64,000 bases of DNA from Thozetella sp. PMI_491 (taxonomy: Eukaryota; Ascomycota; Sordariomycetes; Chaetosphaeriales; Chaetosphaeriaceae): NCBI GenBank assembly GCA_021432635.1, contig MU270045.1:336867-400866 (forward strand). The letters are read 5' to 3'. This document shows positions 43,340 to 56,000 of this stretch, one piece after another. A program made the translations under genes and the position numbers. Position 1 is the first letter of the stretch, and every line of letters starts with the position of its first letter. Below the pieces are notes generated by a model. It was not told the origin of the DNA. It worked only from the letters and a program-made list of their open reading frames with translations, and made no database searches.

Positions 43340-46300
43340 AAGTGCTATAACTACTAGAAAAAGAGATATTATACTAATATATATAAATAGCTAAAGAAAA
43401 TAGGATGGAAACTAATACCTGAAAAATAATCAGCTAACCTAGTATAATATAAACTAGTCTAGACCTTAAGTATAGCTATATAAGACAACCTAACCTATAA
43501 TATTATAGATCTTAATAATACCTATATTATAATATTAATAGAAGAACTATCTCTAGACTAATATATAGCCTTAAGTAGACTAATAATTAGAAAAGCTATA
43601 TTATATCTTAAAGCAGTAAAAATAGACTATTTATTATTATTAGCTAGAAATAGTATAACCTTAACTATATAGGAATTAAAGCTAATTATATACTATAAAC
43701 TAAACAGACTATATAAAATAAATAGAGTTAAGGCCTGCCTAAAATATTAAAGTAAAAAAGTCTATTATATTTAAGACTAAGGAGAAATAATAATATATAT
43801 TTATTATAAAAAGTATTTACTCTTTTATATATTACTACCCTTAAAATATATAAAAAATTAAGATAATAGATTAAACTATTAGCTATAAAAATTATATAAT
43901 AATTATTTTAAAAATAAAAAGAAATATTAATTTATAAACCTAAATAATTCTAGATATAATATATATATTAAAGATAATACCTTATATATAAAATAAGAAC
44001 CTATTAGTATATAGTAACTAGGGAAACTCTTAGAATTAAATATCTTAACACTTATATTTAAATAATTAAACTATCTTAAGTAATACCTTATAATAGTATA
44101 TTATAATAATTAAGAAGCTTAGAAGATATAGCTAGATAGCTCTCTTGTTAAGATCTATATCTATAAAGGAAGTGATAAATAACTTGTCTTTTATATGCCT
44201 AAGTAATAAGGAGAAGAATTTAATAGCTTACTAGAAATTAAAGAAGAATTAATAAAGGAATTATATAATATACCCTTATTTATAGTTTAAAAATACCTAG
44301 GGATTAGACTTAACTTAATCTTAAAAGGGGAATATATATTATTCCTTATAGATAAAGTCTTATACTATAACTCCTTAAAAAATAACTAATAATTAAACTA
44401 TTAAGATAATCCTTAAATAAGCCCTTAGTATAAATACTATAAAGAAATTACTTAGATATAATATATTATATTATATAAAGTATATATTATAGATAAACTA
44501 AAGTATAATTTCTTCCTTATTAGGCATAAGATATAGTAAATTAATAACCTATATTTATAAGAAGAAATAAAGTATTAGGAAATAAAGGACTAATATAATA
44601 GATAGGCTATCTTTAGGCTAAACCCTTAGTTCTTAATATATTATAAAAATAAGCTAAATATAATATAATATACTTTAATAATATATTTATATTATTATTT
44701 AAAGAAAACTATATAATAATATTAAAAAAAAATATAAGGATATACTCTTATAAGAGAAGACCTTATTAACTTATAAATAAAAACTATAAAAGAATAAATT
44801 AAAGCTGTAAAACATATATAAAAGTAATTTATTAATATAAAACTTAAGCCTTAGCTTAAAACCCCTATATAATATAAGTTATAACCTATAAATAAGAGCT
44901 AATACTTATAGCTAATCTTAAGATAAGACCAGATAAAAAACAATAAATATTACTTATAAAAAGTTAATAAGACAACCTAGAAATAAAGACTTTTATAATA
45001 GCTACTAGCTTAAACCTAAGACTATTTACCTATATTTTTATTATTAATAACTAATATAATATTATTATAGTAATTAATAATAGATCTTAAGGAAATTATA
45101 TATTATCTAAAGTTATTAACTAGTTATAACTATCTTAAAAAAGAAAAGAATTTATATATTACCTATATATTATAAAAGGAGAACTAGCTTAATATAAAAA
45201 GAGAGATATTATAATAAAGACTATATCCCTCTTAATATTAGCCTATAATATATATAATAAAGAAATAACCTTTAATATTATAAAAATTAAACTATACCAC
45301 CTAATTCTAAGGATATTATAATTATAAAAAAACAACCTAAGAATTAACTAAACAACTAACTAGATATTTTTTAGACTAATACTTAAAAAATATACCTAAC
45401 TAATCTTAGAGAAAGAAATTAAAGACGTTTAAAAAGACTTAGCCTTTAGTATAACTTATATAAGATCCTTAAATAAGTCTATAGAAAAGACTTTTAAAAT
45501 ATTAATAATTATTAAAGTATTTATAATAAAAACCTTAAGTAAGATATTAGAAGAATACTAAAAGTATAATAAACTATTTAAAGAAATATTAAATATAAAG
45601 TTATTAAAGTATAGTTAGTTTAACTATTATATACTAATTAAACTAAGAGAATAACTTAAATTATATAAAATCTATAGACTAGATAAAGAGAAACTTATAG
45701 CCTTATAATAATACCTTAATAAAAACCTAGAAAAAGGTTATATATAATTGTTAAATTTACTAGTAAGATACCTAATCTTATTTATATTAAAGAAAAGTAA
45801 GAATAATATTAGAAAATAAAGATTATATATTAATTATTAATAACTTAATAATATTATTATCTTAAATAGAGAATTATTACCTTTAATATTTAAACTATAA
45901 GACTAATTAATAAAAGCTATAATAATAATATACCTTAATTTAAAAAGAGCTTATAACTTAATATAAGTAGTTAAAGGAGAAGAATAGAAAATAATAATTA
46001 GGACTAAGTATAGATATTATAAGTATTTAGTTATACCTTTTAAATTATAAAATACTTTAGTAATATTTTAAGCTATAATTAACTATATCTTATAACTTTA
46101 TATCAATAGATTTTATATTATCTATCTAGATAATATCTTTATTTACTTAAAAAATAAAATAAAATATAAGTAATATATTTATATTATATTATAAGTTTTA
46201 AAGAATATTAAACTCTTAATAAAACTAAAGAAGAGTGAGTTTTACACTAAAGAAACTATCTTCTTAAGATTTAAGATTATCTTTAGGTTTATAAAAATAG

Positions 46301-48425
46301 ACCCTAAAAAAGTAATAATAGTATAAAACTAGCTATTACTAAAAATAATAAAAAGAGTATAAGCTTTCCTTAGATTTACTAATTATTACTATTACTTTAT
46401 AAAAAGCTATAATAAGCTTGCCTTATTATTTATAAAGCTTACTTATAAGAAGATTAAGTTTAAGTGGATTAATTAAGCTAATAAAACCTTTAAAGCTATT
46501 AAGTTATAGATCTTAAATAAACCTATACTTATACTTTTAGACTTAGTAAAACTATATAAAGTTAAAACTAACTCCTTAGATTTTATAATAAGAGGATAAC
46601 TTAGATAATATAATAAAGAAGGACTATTATATCTAGTTGCCTTTTTTTTAAAAAAGCTTAAAGAAGTAGAAATTAACTATTAGATATATAATAAAAAACT
46701 AATAGCTATTATTAAAGCCTTTAAAGAATAAAAGGTTTACCTTTATAAAGTATAATACTAAGTTATTATCTATATAAATTATAAGAACCTTATTTACTTT
46801 ATAATAAATAAAAAGTTTAATAAACAATAAATTAAATAGATTAAATTTCTCTTTAAATTTAATTTTAAGATTATATATAAAAAGGGACTAGAAAATATTA
46901 GGGTAGATACTCTTAACTAAAGAGAAGATTATATATAAGAATTAAAACTATATATATAAAGTATTTTAATAGTCTTAAAAGATAAAAGCCTAGGCTAGGC
47001 TCTTTAAGAGTTAAACACTATCTTTTAAGTCCTTTTAGACCTTAACTAAACTAATAAGATTAAGAAAGTTTTTAATAATTAAGACTTTATAGACTTTATA
47101 TAAAGTAGTCTTAATAAGGATATAGAAAAGAAAAATAAAGTCTATTAATTTTATAGGAAAATATATATCTTTAATACCTTATAATAAAACCTGGTAAAGG
47201 AAATATATAAAATCCTTTCCTATAGATATTAAGGAGTTACTAAGACTTTTAAATAATTATATTATACCTATAACTTTCTTAGAGCTAAAAAAGTTATAAA
47301 AGAAATAATTAAGGAATATAATAAATATAATAAAAGCAAAGTAAATCAGTATAAAATCTATAGAGAATTATAACCTCTTCTAATCCTTAAAAAATTATAG
47401 AGCTTAGTCTCCCTAAACTTTATTATAAAACTATTACCCTTAAAAAAACCTTTAACTAAAGTATTTTTTAATAATATCTTAGTAATTATTAATAAACTTA
47501 TTAAATATAGTTATTTTATCCTATATAAAAAAGCTAGTAATATTAAAGAACTAGCTTATATATTTATAAAAAATATTATTATAAACTATAGACTACTAGA
47601 CGAGTTAGTTAGTAATAGAGATAAGTTATTTATCTTAAACTTTTAAAAAGCCTTTATAGCTTAACTTAAAACTAAACACTAATTATTAATAACTTATTAC
47701 TTTTAGTCTAATAAATAAATAAAAAGACTTAATTAAACTATAAAATAATACCTATATTATTATATTAACTATAAATAAGATAATTAGGTATAACTATTAC
47801 TAATCGTTTAATTTACCTATAATAGTACTAGATAAGAATTAACTAAGATATCTCTATTTTTTACTAACTATAGTTTTAAACTAAAAGTCTATTAAACCCC
47901 TCTTAACTTAAAAGAGAATCTTAGAGTAGAATTAAGAGTTAAGGAACTAAAAACCTTATATAAACTTATAAAAAAAAAAACTCGAGTTTATCTATAATTA
48001 AATAAGTAAATATACTAATTAGAAAAGGTTAAAGGAATTAATCTTTTAAAAGGGAGATAAGGTTTACCTTTTATAAAGAAATATTAAAATAATATAACTA
48101 AGTGATAAATTAGACTTTAACAGTTAGAACTGTTTTAGATTAAAAAATAAACTAGTAAAGTTACTTATAAATTAAAACTACTTATAATAATATAGATATA
48201 CCTAGTTTTTTATATTTTACTACTTAAACTAGTATTAAAGAATACTAGACTAGATAAATATATAAAAATTAATAAATAACTAGAGTATAAAGTTAAAAAT
48301 ATTATAAACTCTTATAACACTAAAGATAGATTAAAGTATTTAGTTAAATAGATAGGGTATAACACTAGTAAAAACATATAAAAACCTAGTAAATACCTAG
48401 AGAACTTATAGAGGCTTATTTAATA
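43340..48425 (+). pseudogene. Degenerate gag-pol of element B
   Basis: Recognisable pieces in order: a CCHC zinc knuckle remnant at 43340-43384 (first Cys kept, later Cys/His codons changed to Tyr), the RT catalytic region with YLDNI at 46123-46137, an RNase H block near 46560, an integrase zinc/core region near 47200-47800, and a chromodomain at about 48283-48425. RT, integrase and chromodomain codons share phase (46123, 47281 and 48331 are all equal modulo 3), while the zinc knuckle is in a different phase, consistent with a separate gag frame or an indel between. Dozens of TAA/TAG codons interrupt it, many explainable as CAA/CAG changed to TAA/TAG. No functional product is possible. Confidence 0.85.
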
Positions 48426-49160
48426 GTTTTACTACTAGAACCTTAACTAACTAATACTAAGTTAAAACTTATTACTTCTTAATTAATCACACTAAAGGTA
48501 TCTAAACCTTATACTTCTCCTATAGTATACTACTTAGAGGATATCTCCTTGATAATATCCTCTTTTAAATTTATAACCCTATAAATAAATAATTACTTGC
48601 TCTATAAATAAACCAGCTTCTTTTACTTATATAAACGGTTTAACCGTATAAGTGCCTCAGATAGAGATTTTTATACTGTTAATACCTTAGTATATCAGAG
48701 ATAGATTGTCTTACCTACCTCCTCTTTCTTATACTTTAACCTAGACTATTCTAATAAGTTTTAAGCTATTATACTAGTAAGTCAATAAGTATAACCTTTA
48801 TAAACTATAAAAAAACACTTATAAGTATTTACTATTAACAAGCCGTTATATAATTTCCCAGACTTAATATAATAATAATATTTCCCTAAATAACTAGCTA
48901 CCCTATACTTTAAACCTTTCTTAAAACAATAAGAACATAATATATTAGATTTAACCCTGTTTTAATTAATAAATTTAGTAAGAAGATAACGTTCCTAAGT
49001 TTTATTAGAAATAGTTTTTAATTTTTTTATATGATTAGATATTTTATTAGTATATAATAATATAAAAAGGAAAAGAAACTTAGTAATACACTAACAGACA
49101 AATATAGGCATAGGCCTACTTATAGGTTACTAAGGATATTGACATAGAAGGGAAAGCTTA

Positions 49161-49614
49161 TATTACAACTAAGGTATTAGCTACCTCCCTGCGACCGCTA
49201 ACATGGCCTAGTGCCTAGCTACAAGCGGTTACTACAGGCAGAACCCCTAAGGGATACCTTAGGCATCCACACAGGTGCCCCACTAATCAGGAAGGATCAC
49301 TACAGAGTATCTAGCTCCTAGTAAGCCTAGAGCTCCTAGCTTACCAAGGAGCTCTAAGACTCTAGTAATCTAAAGTGAGCCATAAAGAGCAACCTAGTAT
49401 ATAAGACTATAGTCTCTACCTAGATAGATTAGTTAGCCTTTACTCTTTAGTAATTAATCTCTATAAGTCTATACTTAGTTCACAAGCTTAATGCTTATAC
49501 TATTAGATCTTACCTTATGTTGATTGATACTCCACTCATCTCTATCCTCCCTACCTTAGGAAAGAATCCCCTATGCATTGAGAATACTGACCTTAAGATC
49601 TTAGTGTTGTAACA
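49161..49614 (+). repeat. 3' LTR of element B
   Basis: 454 bases, starting TATTACAAC and ending GTTGTAACA; with the first G restored the ends would be a 9-base inverted repeat, TGTTACAAC/GTTGTAACA. It keeps clearly more C and G, including CpG, than the 5' copy. Confidence 0.92.
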
Positions 49615-49619
49615 ATATT
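49615..49619. repeat. Target-site duplication ATATT, right copy of element B
   Basis: ATATT directly follows the 3' LTR and matches the left copy at 41810-41814, confirming both LTR boundaries. Confidence 0.8.
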
Positions 49620-50310
49620 CCTTAGGAATTTATAGGTTATTTAAAGTTAGCTTATCTATTATTTATCTTTTTAAAAGAGAACTTAAGATAAAAGGTTTAG
49701 AATTATAATACCCTAAGTAGGTCTTAAAGGGTAAAAGCTTAGCTATAAAAAGGGGAATATATTTAATACTAGTATTAAGGCTATAATAAAGACTAATCCT
49801 TAAAGTCTTTAGGTTTAAGGCTTTTAAGATTCTTATTTATATAGGTAAAGGGTTTTCTTCCTAGATTTAGTCTTAACTTAGCTTTAAATTCCTTATATTT
49901 TCTACCTAACTCTTAGGCTGCTTATAGCCTGTACTAGAGTTATACTAGCTATTCTCCCTTACTTGTAAACCTTTTAGGTTTTACTTATAGCTATATGCCC
50001 TGTTATAAGGCTATATACTCTAGGGCTTTATAGTAGATAAGTAATTATTAGTATAGTAACTAATTTACTAGAAATAATAATAAGTAAGAGATACTAAGCC
50101 CCCCTTAATTAGAGATTTAATACTTAAGAGGTAACTCTAACCCTTTAGTAGGTTAACATTAGTTTTAATCAGGAATAGCTAAGGAATAACAAGGCTACTA
50201 ACCAGGTATAGCTTAATACATAAGGTTATTGTTAAAGAGTTAGTTAAAAACTATCTTTAACTAGTTAATTAAAGCTATCTTAATGTTAAAGAGGAAAGAG
50301 TCAGAGGTGC
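49620..50310. repeat. Third AT-rich, RIP-like remnant, unclassified
   Basis: About 690 bases of A+T-rich sequence between element B and the first GC-normal gene. It must have lain next to element A before B inserted. Both strands are full of stops, and I could not recognise a transposon protein. It may be the tail of another element or RIP leakage into single-copy DNA. Composition changes to normal over about 50300-50350. Confidence 0.5.
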
Positions 50311-50345
50311 TTTATACAAAGCACGGGGCAGATATTTATAGTATA

Positions 50346-50363
50346 GTGGGGGCTTCGCCCCAC
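50346..50363. other. Short GC stem-loop at the island boundary
   Basis: GTGGGG and CCCCAC can pair around a 6-base GCTTCG loop. It stands exactly where the AT-rich island ends and just downstream (in the gene's sense) of the gene ending at 50413. It could be a terminal repeat remnant or chance. Confidence 0.3.
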
Positions 50364-50412
50364 CAGGCAGCTCCCCTTTGCCAGCGCATTGACTGTGACA
50401 GCAAGCCTCCCA

Positions 50413-51385
50413 CTAGGGCCTAAGAGGCTCAGCTTTAACCCCTAAGGCTCGGCCACGGGGACTATTCTCATCTTCAATTGCAAAGACCCAGCTCTCGCTC
50501 CAGTTTGGTTCGCCCACAGAGCTCTTCAAGAAGCAGGTGGGTTCGTTGTTGTAGCTCCCCCATCCGGCCCCCACACATTCCTCGACTTCGGCGCAGGCTT
50601 CTATGCATGCGCCCATTGTGTCTGCCTCTTGGTTGGAGATGTCCACGGCTCCACCCGCTCCAGCGTAGTCACGTCCGCAAAGGAGCAGATATTTTTGAGA
50701 TCCCGTCGATGTGGTGTACAGCGTGAGATTGCTTGCCGGACACGTGATTTTCGAGCTGGGAGCAACTGTACTCTGGGCTGTTGGAGTTGGAAGGGGTGTG
50801 GAGGTCGCCGACCGCGGTGGCGGAAGACCGCCTCTAGAAAGTTTGGTGGTCAGCTGTGTTATATCCATCGTTTGCTAGATATATAAGATGCGAGCCTCAC
50901 CCCGTGGCAGTCGAAGCGCCAGTGTTCTTGTGTAGTGCAACGCCTAGTCCAACGCCAAGTGCGATAGCCACCACCGCTGTAAAAGCTCCGACGGCTACAA
51001 CGGCCCAAAATGTCTGCCTCTTTACCCCCCAAATGGCTTTGTGGCCTGGGGAGTCAGCCCGAGGCGGCTTAGATGGTGTGCTGTCGTTGTCGAGCAACTG
51101 ACTGCAGGGTAGCGTGGCGCTCGTGGAGGCCGTGTACGGCGACCCGGCAAAGGCAGAAGGCGGGTAGCTCTGGTACAGAGGGGACCTCGGCTCAGGTAGC
51201 GTGCTTGTCTCCTCCCATTTCTGGGCATACGACAAGCCATGTCGGGGTTCAGCCACCTCCAAGGTCGAGGGCGCAAGCGCTTCCAGGCCAGGCTGATCGG
51301 CTTGGTTAGAGGGAGGCTTGCTGGCTGGTATTGGAACGGTCATCTCCTGCTGCCGCCTGTCGTCGTGTGTAAACTTCCCATACAT
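50413..51385 (-). CDS. Single-pass membrane protein with PAN/apple-like ectodomain
   Basis: Two exons, complement(50413..50833, 50901..51385), 301 residues. The N-terminal ~120 residues are hydrophilic and rich in Pro/Ser, then RPT-like basic residues (GVKRQT) lead into one membrane span (FWAVVAVGAFTAVVAIALGV, about residues 133-155). After a Ser/Thr/Pro linker the ectodomain begins with CPASNLTLYTT and contains YLLLCGRDY, a CIEACAEVEECVGAGW block and CFLKSS, six spaced cysteines in the style of fungal PAN/apple-like domains that bind carbohydrate or protein. The sequence has the type II layout: cytosolic N-terminus and extracellular C-terminus. Such proteins are common and uncharacterised in filamentous ascomycetes; a cell-wall-sensing or adhesive role is a guess. 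This is the first gene right of the AT-rich island and lies about 100 bases from its edge, with no sign of RIP damage in the coding sequence. Confidence 0.75.
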
Positions 51386-53094
51386 GCTGAAGGGAGTTGC
51401 TGACCGTGGACTTCAGTTTGTTGTGGATGTCAACGGTTACCATGCAGACCTGGCTAGGACGCCCATACCCTCAATCCACAGCCATGAGCATCTCATGTTG
51501 TCGGACACGGTGTGAGGGGTGGCGGCCGCGAAACCATGGGCGGGAATGGTAAGGGAAGGGTGATATGTCGATCCATAGCGTCGTCGCAGTACTCCTATGC
51601 AAGAGTAGACAAATGGGGTACCTGTCGTACCGACGCCTCCTCAGGCAGGATCGTATCCTCCTCATGTGGGAGCGAGCCATTTCCCTTTTTTGGCTCGCTT
51701 AATGCCGAGATGGAACACTTACTACTACCTCGGTGTCCAACCAAAGCTTCTGGTGCTGTCACATCGACTATACCCACATACAGTACCCCCCCTGAATCCC
51801 TGTCGGGAGCCACATCACAGCCGAGTTTGCGGCATTACTGGAGATTAAAGCGACCTGCAGCAGGGCTCCAAGGGCCGAGAGCTCAGACATTTCGCCAATC
51901 CCGCGGAGGCACGAAGGAATACTGGTAGACACTTGCAATGGCAATGCAATGCTTGGTTGGTTGGTTGCCTAAGGTGCGGACATTTTAACCACGCGCTTGG
52001 CATATAAATGTGGTATTGTTACCAAGCAAGGCCGTTGTTGTTTTTCGCCATACTTTAGCCATGCACGGGAATGCGCCCTTTATAGCGTCTCGGCTCCTTT
52101 GAGACTTGATACGGAGCTAGAAGGCGAATGATGGGAGAAATACAAGGAATTTGCACTACAGAGGGCTCGCTATTATAGCAGCACAGGGCAAGGGAAGGGG
52201 CGAGTGCCAGCAGAGCATACAGAAGAGGCGACGAGCATCTTCGTATATCTAGCTGGATGCAGGCTAGCACTGTACCGCCGGCGAGAAGGAATACGAACTA
52301 GTATATAAAGGAAGTAGCCATTTCCCGGGTAAGCAGGGCTCCTACTACATGTGACATGTTATTTGCGGGGCGATGGCTATTGATCCCAGGTTCGCTCTCC
52401 GAGGCGGAACATCGATGACACTTTATATCTTGTCCGGGCGCGAGTAAGGAAGGGCACTGTCAGTGCTCAAACACCCGGCGGCCGCAGAACCTGTAGGCTG
52501 GGGTACAATGCAAGCTACTTCCATAAACGAGGTCTGTTAGGTACCGATGGACTGGGATATAGATCGAGCCACCGGGCGATATTAACTCGATAGCCACGCC
52601 TAAGTGCGTGCTGTATATAGCACGAGAGAGCTAGGGTTCTCTGGGCTTACAGTGACCGAGAACCTAAGCAAGAGAAGCCATACACATCATTGGTCAGCAT
52701 GGAGACGAGCCCGGTAGCCACCAGCCGCTCGAGCAACCTGGGATCAAAGCGGCCATGCATGTCTTTGTTGAACTCTCCACACGTTTTATCCCCCTACATC
52801 CTTCGCACACTGTGGTGTGTCCGTGGGGACGAATTCGCTCAAATAGTACAAGAGGGTCGGGGCGACTGACGAGAAGACATTGGACTTGCCTCTGACACTA
52901 TGACCGTGGCGTTTCGGCCGCAGCCGTCTCCTATATGGTCCCTCTAGCCGTGCCATCTCCACTAGCTGCGACAAGAATTTGTCCTCTGTAGAGATCCCCC
53001 CCTTGGTCATCCGCCTCGGCGCTCACTTCCTCGTAGCCACCCGAACGCGTTGCATCGATGCCACAAAGGCCACTGCCCTTCGTGTTACTCGCTT
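51386..53094. other. Long intergenic region
   Basis: About 1.7 kb with no supported gene. Open frames at 51471-51928, 52055-52270 and 52786-53010 lack motifs and overlap others on the opposite strand. It contains the promoter of the PAN-like gene at its left side and the 3' region of the glycosyltransferase gene at its right. Confidence 0.45.
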
Positions 53095-56000
53095 CTACCT
53101 AGCTTCATCTCCTACTAACCCTCTAGGACCCTCGCTCTTCAAGGCTGCCAAGGCCCGCTCGGCGGCTGTGACACCGTCAAAAGCCGCGCCGCGGCCGCGA
53201 CCTCGTTTAGCCCCAAGCCGCCTTATAATGTTACCTTTTCTCTCTTTCATCTCTAGTGCCTCCCATAGCGCGCACATCACTTCCCACCCATGAGTAACTG
53301 TTTGTGCAATCTCCGTGCGCACGTTTGCATCCAGCTCACGTGCCTCGCGCTGGCCTTGGATGATCCGGGCCCGACGGATGTACCTAGTTGGCTGCCGATG
53401 ACGCTCCACTTGCTTTGCGATACCTTTCAAGCTGTAACCCACAGGCCCGACGATCGCTGAGATATCTTTGAGGACAAAACCTGTCAATCCCATGCCGATT
53501 CCCGTGACGAGACCACGAACGCCACCGTCTCGTGCCCCTCTGGCTGGCAGGCGGACAAGCCCAGTGCAGCCATCATATATGCCGTAGGCAAATTCATGCC
53601 GGGCGGCTCGCAGGCCGGACCGAATACCCGTCACTCGCAGCGGGCGCCGGACTGTGTCATCCCCATAGAGTCTGGGAGCATTGTGGAAACCCTGGGCCAG
53701 GGCGATAGATAGGTCCACTGGCGCTTTCGCCAAAGCTGAAGCTGACTTGACGGCGCCGCGCCCAACATGGCCGACGAATTCCTCTGCCGGGTTCTCCAGC
53801 TCTGTGGCCGAGAGAGTCTGGTACGATCCTGTGCGACGAATGGCTTCGGCGGTGCTGGCGCTCGACGAAGGGGCGCCATCACTCCCCCGGGGGTGCTCTC
53901 CGGACCGGCTGACGTTGCTGGAGGTGAGGCTATGCTGTGCGCTAGCTGCATGGTTAGCTTTATCGTGAAGCTGGGCCCGTGAAGCCGGCGTGCCACGTTG
54001 CTCATCTTCCGCCTGCCTCTGACTGGTGCCGATGGCGATTCTCCCGCCCGGGGACATCTCGACATTGGACGCCCTGTCCCGCCCTTGTTCCTGTCTTCTC
54101 TTGGCTTTTTTCCTCTTCCGGCGCTCAAGCCTACTACTGGAGCTCTTGGCGATACGGTATGGTACGCCGGCGACACCAGCAAACACATCCCCAAGCGAGC
54201 TAATTAGTGAGCCAGCCACACCGGTGAGGGGCTCCCCTGGCCCTTCAAAGTCATTGTATTGATTGAGCCTGGGGGTCAGATATGTCAGTCTTCGAGAAGC
54301 CGTATCTCAGGGTCGAGGAGTGTGGGTGTCAAACCTGAGCAAGCGCAGCCTCCTCCAGGATACGAGACCCTTCTCGGTCAGTATATGTGCCGCTAACGGG
54401 CTGAGCCTAATGTTTGTCTTCTTGAGGCGCCAGGCTGCAGCTCGGTTCTCCAATATCGAACACCTCAGTGAATTCCTGCCAGTTAGTACTAGATGCCCTT
54501 GAAAAGACCGGCACGCATTCTCGGCGCCGTCGCCTTCCTGTTCGATGTTCTGGGCGATCTGCTTAGCTGCTTTGGTTGCTACATCCGTGAGGCAGTACCG
54601 TATGCCCTCGGCCAGTTTGTCGGCGGTAAGTTGCTTGTATGGTACCGGTTCGGGACCGGCTCTGGCGCTGCCCACCATGTTGCCCCAAAAGTGTTGGCTG
54701 TGCGAAAGACTGCTGTTAGCAACAAGAGCTTAGGCTAGTGTTGGATGGGTGGAAGAAGGCCCAATGCTGGCTACCGCGAGGGAACAGGACCTCCGCACCA
54801 TGCCGCTAGGGACGCGCGGGAGGTGTGGCCGTTGGACAAGAAAAGGATCAGGGGAAGAAAAAATTTGTGTCTGGACTTACTCCCCGAAGAAAGGGACGAT
54901 AAAGGTAGGCTTCCCGCACTTGAGAGCAATTGCAGTAGTCCCGGCGCCGCCATGAATAACGCATGCCTTGACCCTAGGAAACAGCCAGTCGTGAGGAGTG
55001 TTGTCGAGGAGAAAGATGTTCTCCGGAACGTCGAGACTGTCTCCCCCTAAGCCGCCCCAGCCCTTGGAAACGAGTGCCCGCACGCCGGATAGCTTGACAG
55101 CCTCGAAGATCATCTGAGTAAACTGATCAGCGTCATCGACGACAATTGATCCGAAGCCGATGTACACAGGCATTTCTCCCGAGTCTAGGAACTCTGCCAA
55201 GGAATCTGGCGGCGTAAAGGAGGAAGCCAGCTCAAGAAACACGAAGCCTGATACGTCTATCTCATTACCCCAGTCCTTTGGTTTTGGCACTAGGCCAGGG
55301 CTCCAGAGGTAGGTCACTGGGATATGGAGGCGGTAAAGCGCCCCAGGTGCCCAGAGGGTCGAGACGGGGTCTAGGCCCAATGTCCTGACTCGGAAGTCGT
55401 TCACCAGATCACCCAGACCCTGCCAGACCATCATTTCGACGAGAGGGTACGATATAAAATTTGTGTATCCTGGGTCAACATTGGACTTCTTGATGCTCGC
55501 CAGTGGGTGGGGAAAGTCTTGCGTCGGTGTATAAGGGAAGGTAAACATTATGTGGAGAGGTATGCCCAGCGCCTCGGCGCAGTGGATGTGGGCGAAGCTT
55601 GGGGGATTTGCGATGATGGCATCTGCAACGAACGGGTCCTTTTCTCCCATCATTCTGAGATTTCCGGTGTCCTTTTCATCGTCTGTGGCATTGATGCACG
55701 CTCTCCAGAAGCCCTCAAACATCTCCGCCATGGCAGCCCGTCGTTTGCCGATATCTCCGGCCTTGACCGTCTCCAGGGTGGGTATCATGCCAGGGTTCTT
55801 CACCATGAAGGCCATGAGCTCCGACGGGTCCCCACCGACAGAAAAGAACTCGAGGCCCGAGTCTCTCTCGACAAAGTCGCGGAAGGCTGGGTGGGTTGCG
55901 ATGCGCACCCGATGTCCATACTGTTCCTTCAGCACCTTCCCAATTTTCAAAAATGGCTGCGCATCGCCCCGGCTACCGATGACCATGATGACAATATTCA

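Larger units (their letters stand above)
41815..49614 (+). mobile_element. Complete-structure Ty3/gypsy chromovirus B, RIP-inactivated
   Basis: A 7.8 kb element bounded by two 454-base direct repeats and a 5-base target duplication. Domain order on the plus strand: a gag zinc knuckle (near 43340), reverse transcriptase (about 45780-46320), RNase H (about 46540-46900), integrase (about 47150-47900), and a C-terminal chromodomain (about 48283-48425, with a LVK*IGY-type core). Integrase before the LTR with RT before it gives Ty3/gypsy order, and the chromodomain places it among chromoviruses, whose chromodomains steer insertion to heterochromatin. The RT YLDDI is now YLDNI and stops are frequent. 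RT, integrase and chromodomain remain in one phase, so decay is by transitions. A purine tract AGAAGGGAAAG (49146-49156) precedes the 3' LTR. The element is inserted 15 bases beyond element A. Confidence 0.92.

Noticed and set aside
37995-50310. CRISPR array or tandem-array interpretation of the repetitive AT-rich DNA
   Set aside because: No regular spacing of identical repeats; long direct repeats are the two LTRs of one element.
53631-54194. Minus-strand 187-residue frame
   Set aside because: Out of phase with exon 3 of the glycosyltransferase, which has the family tail.
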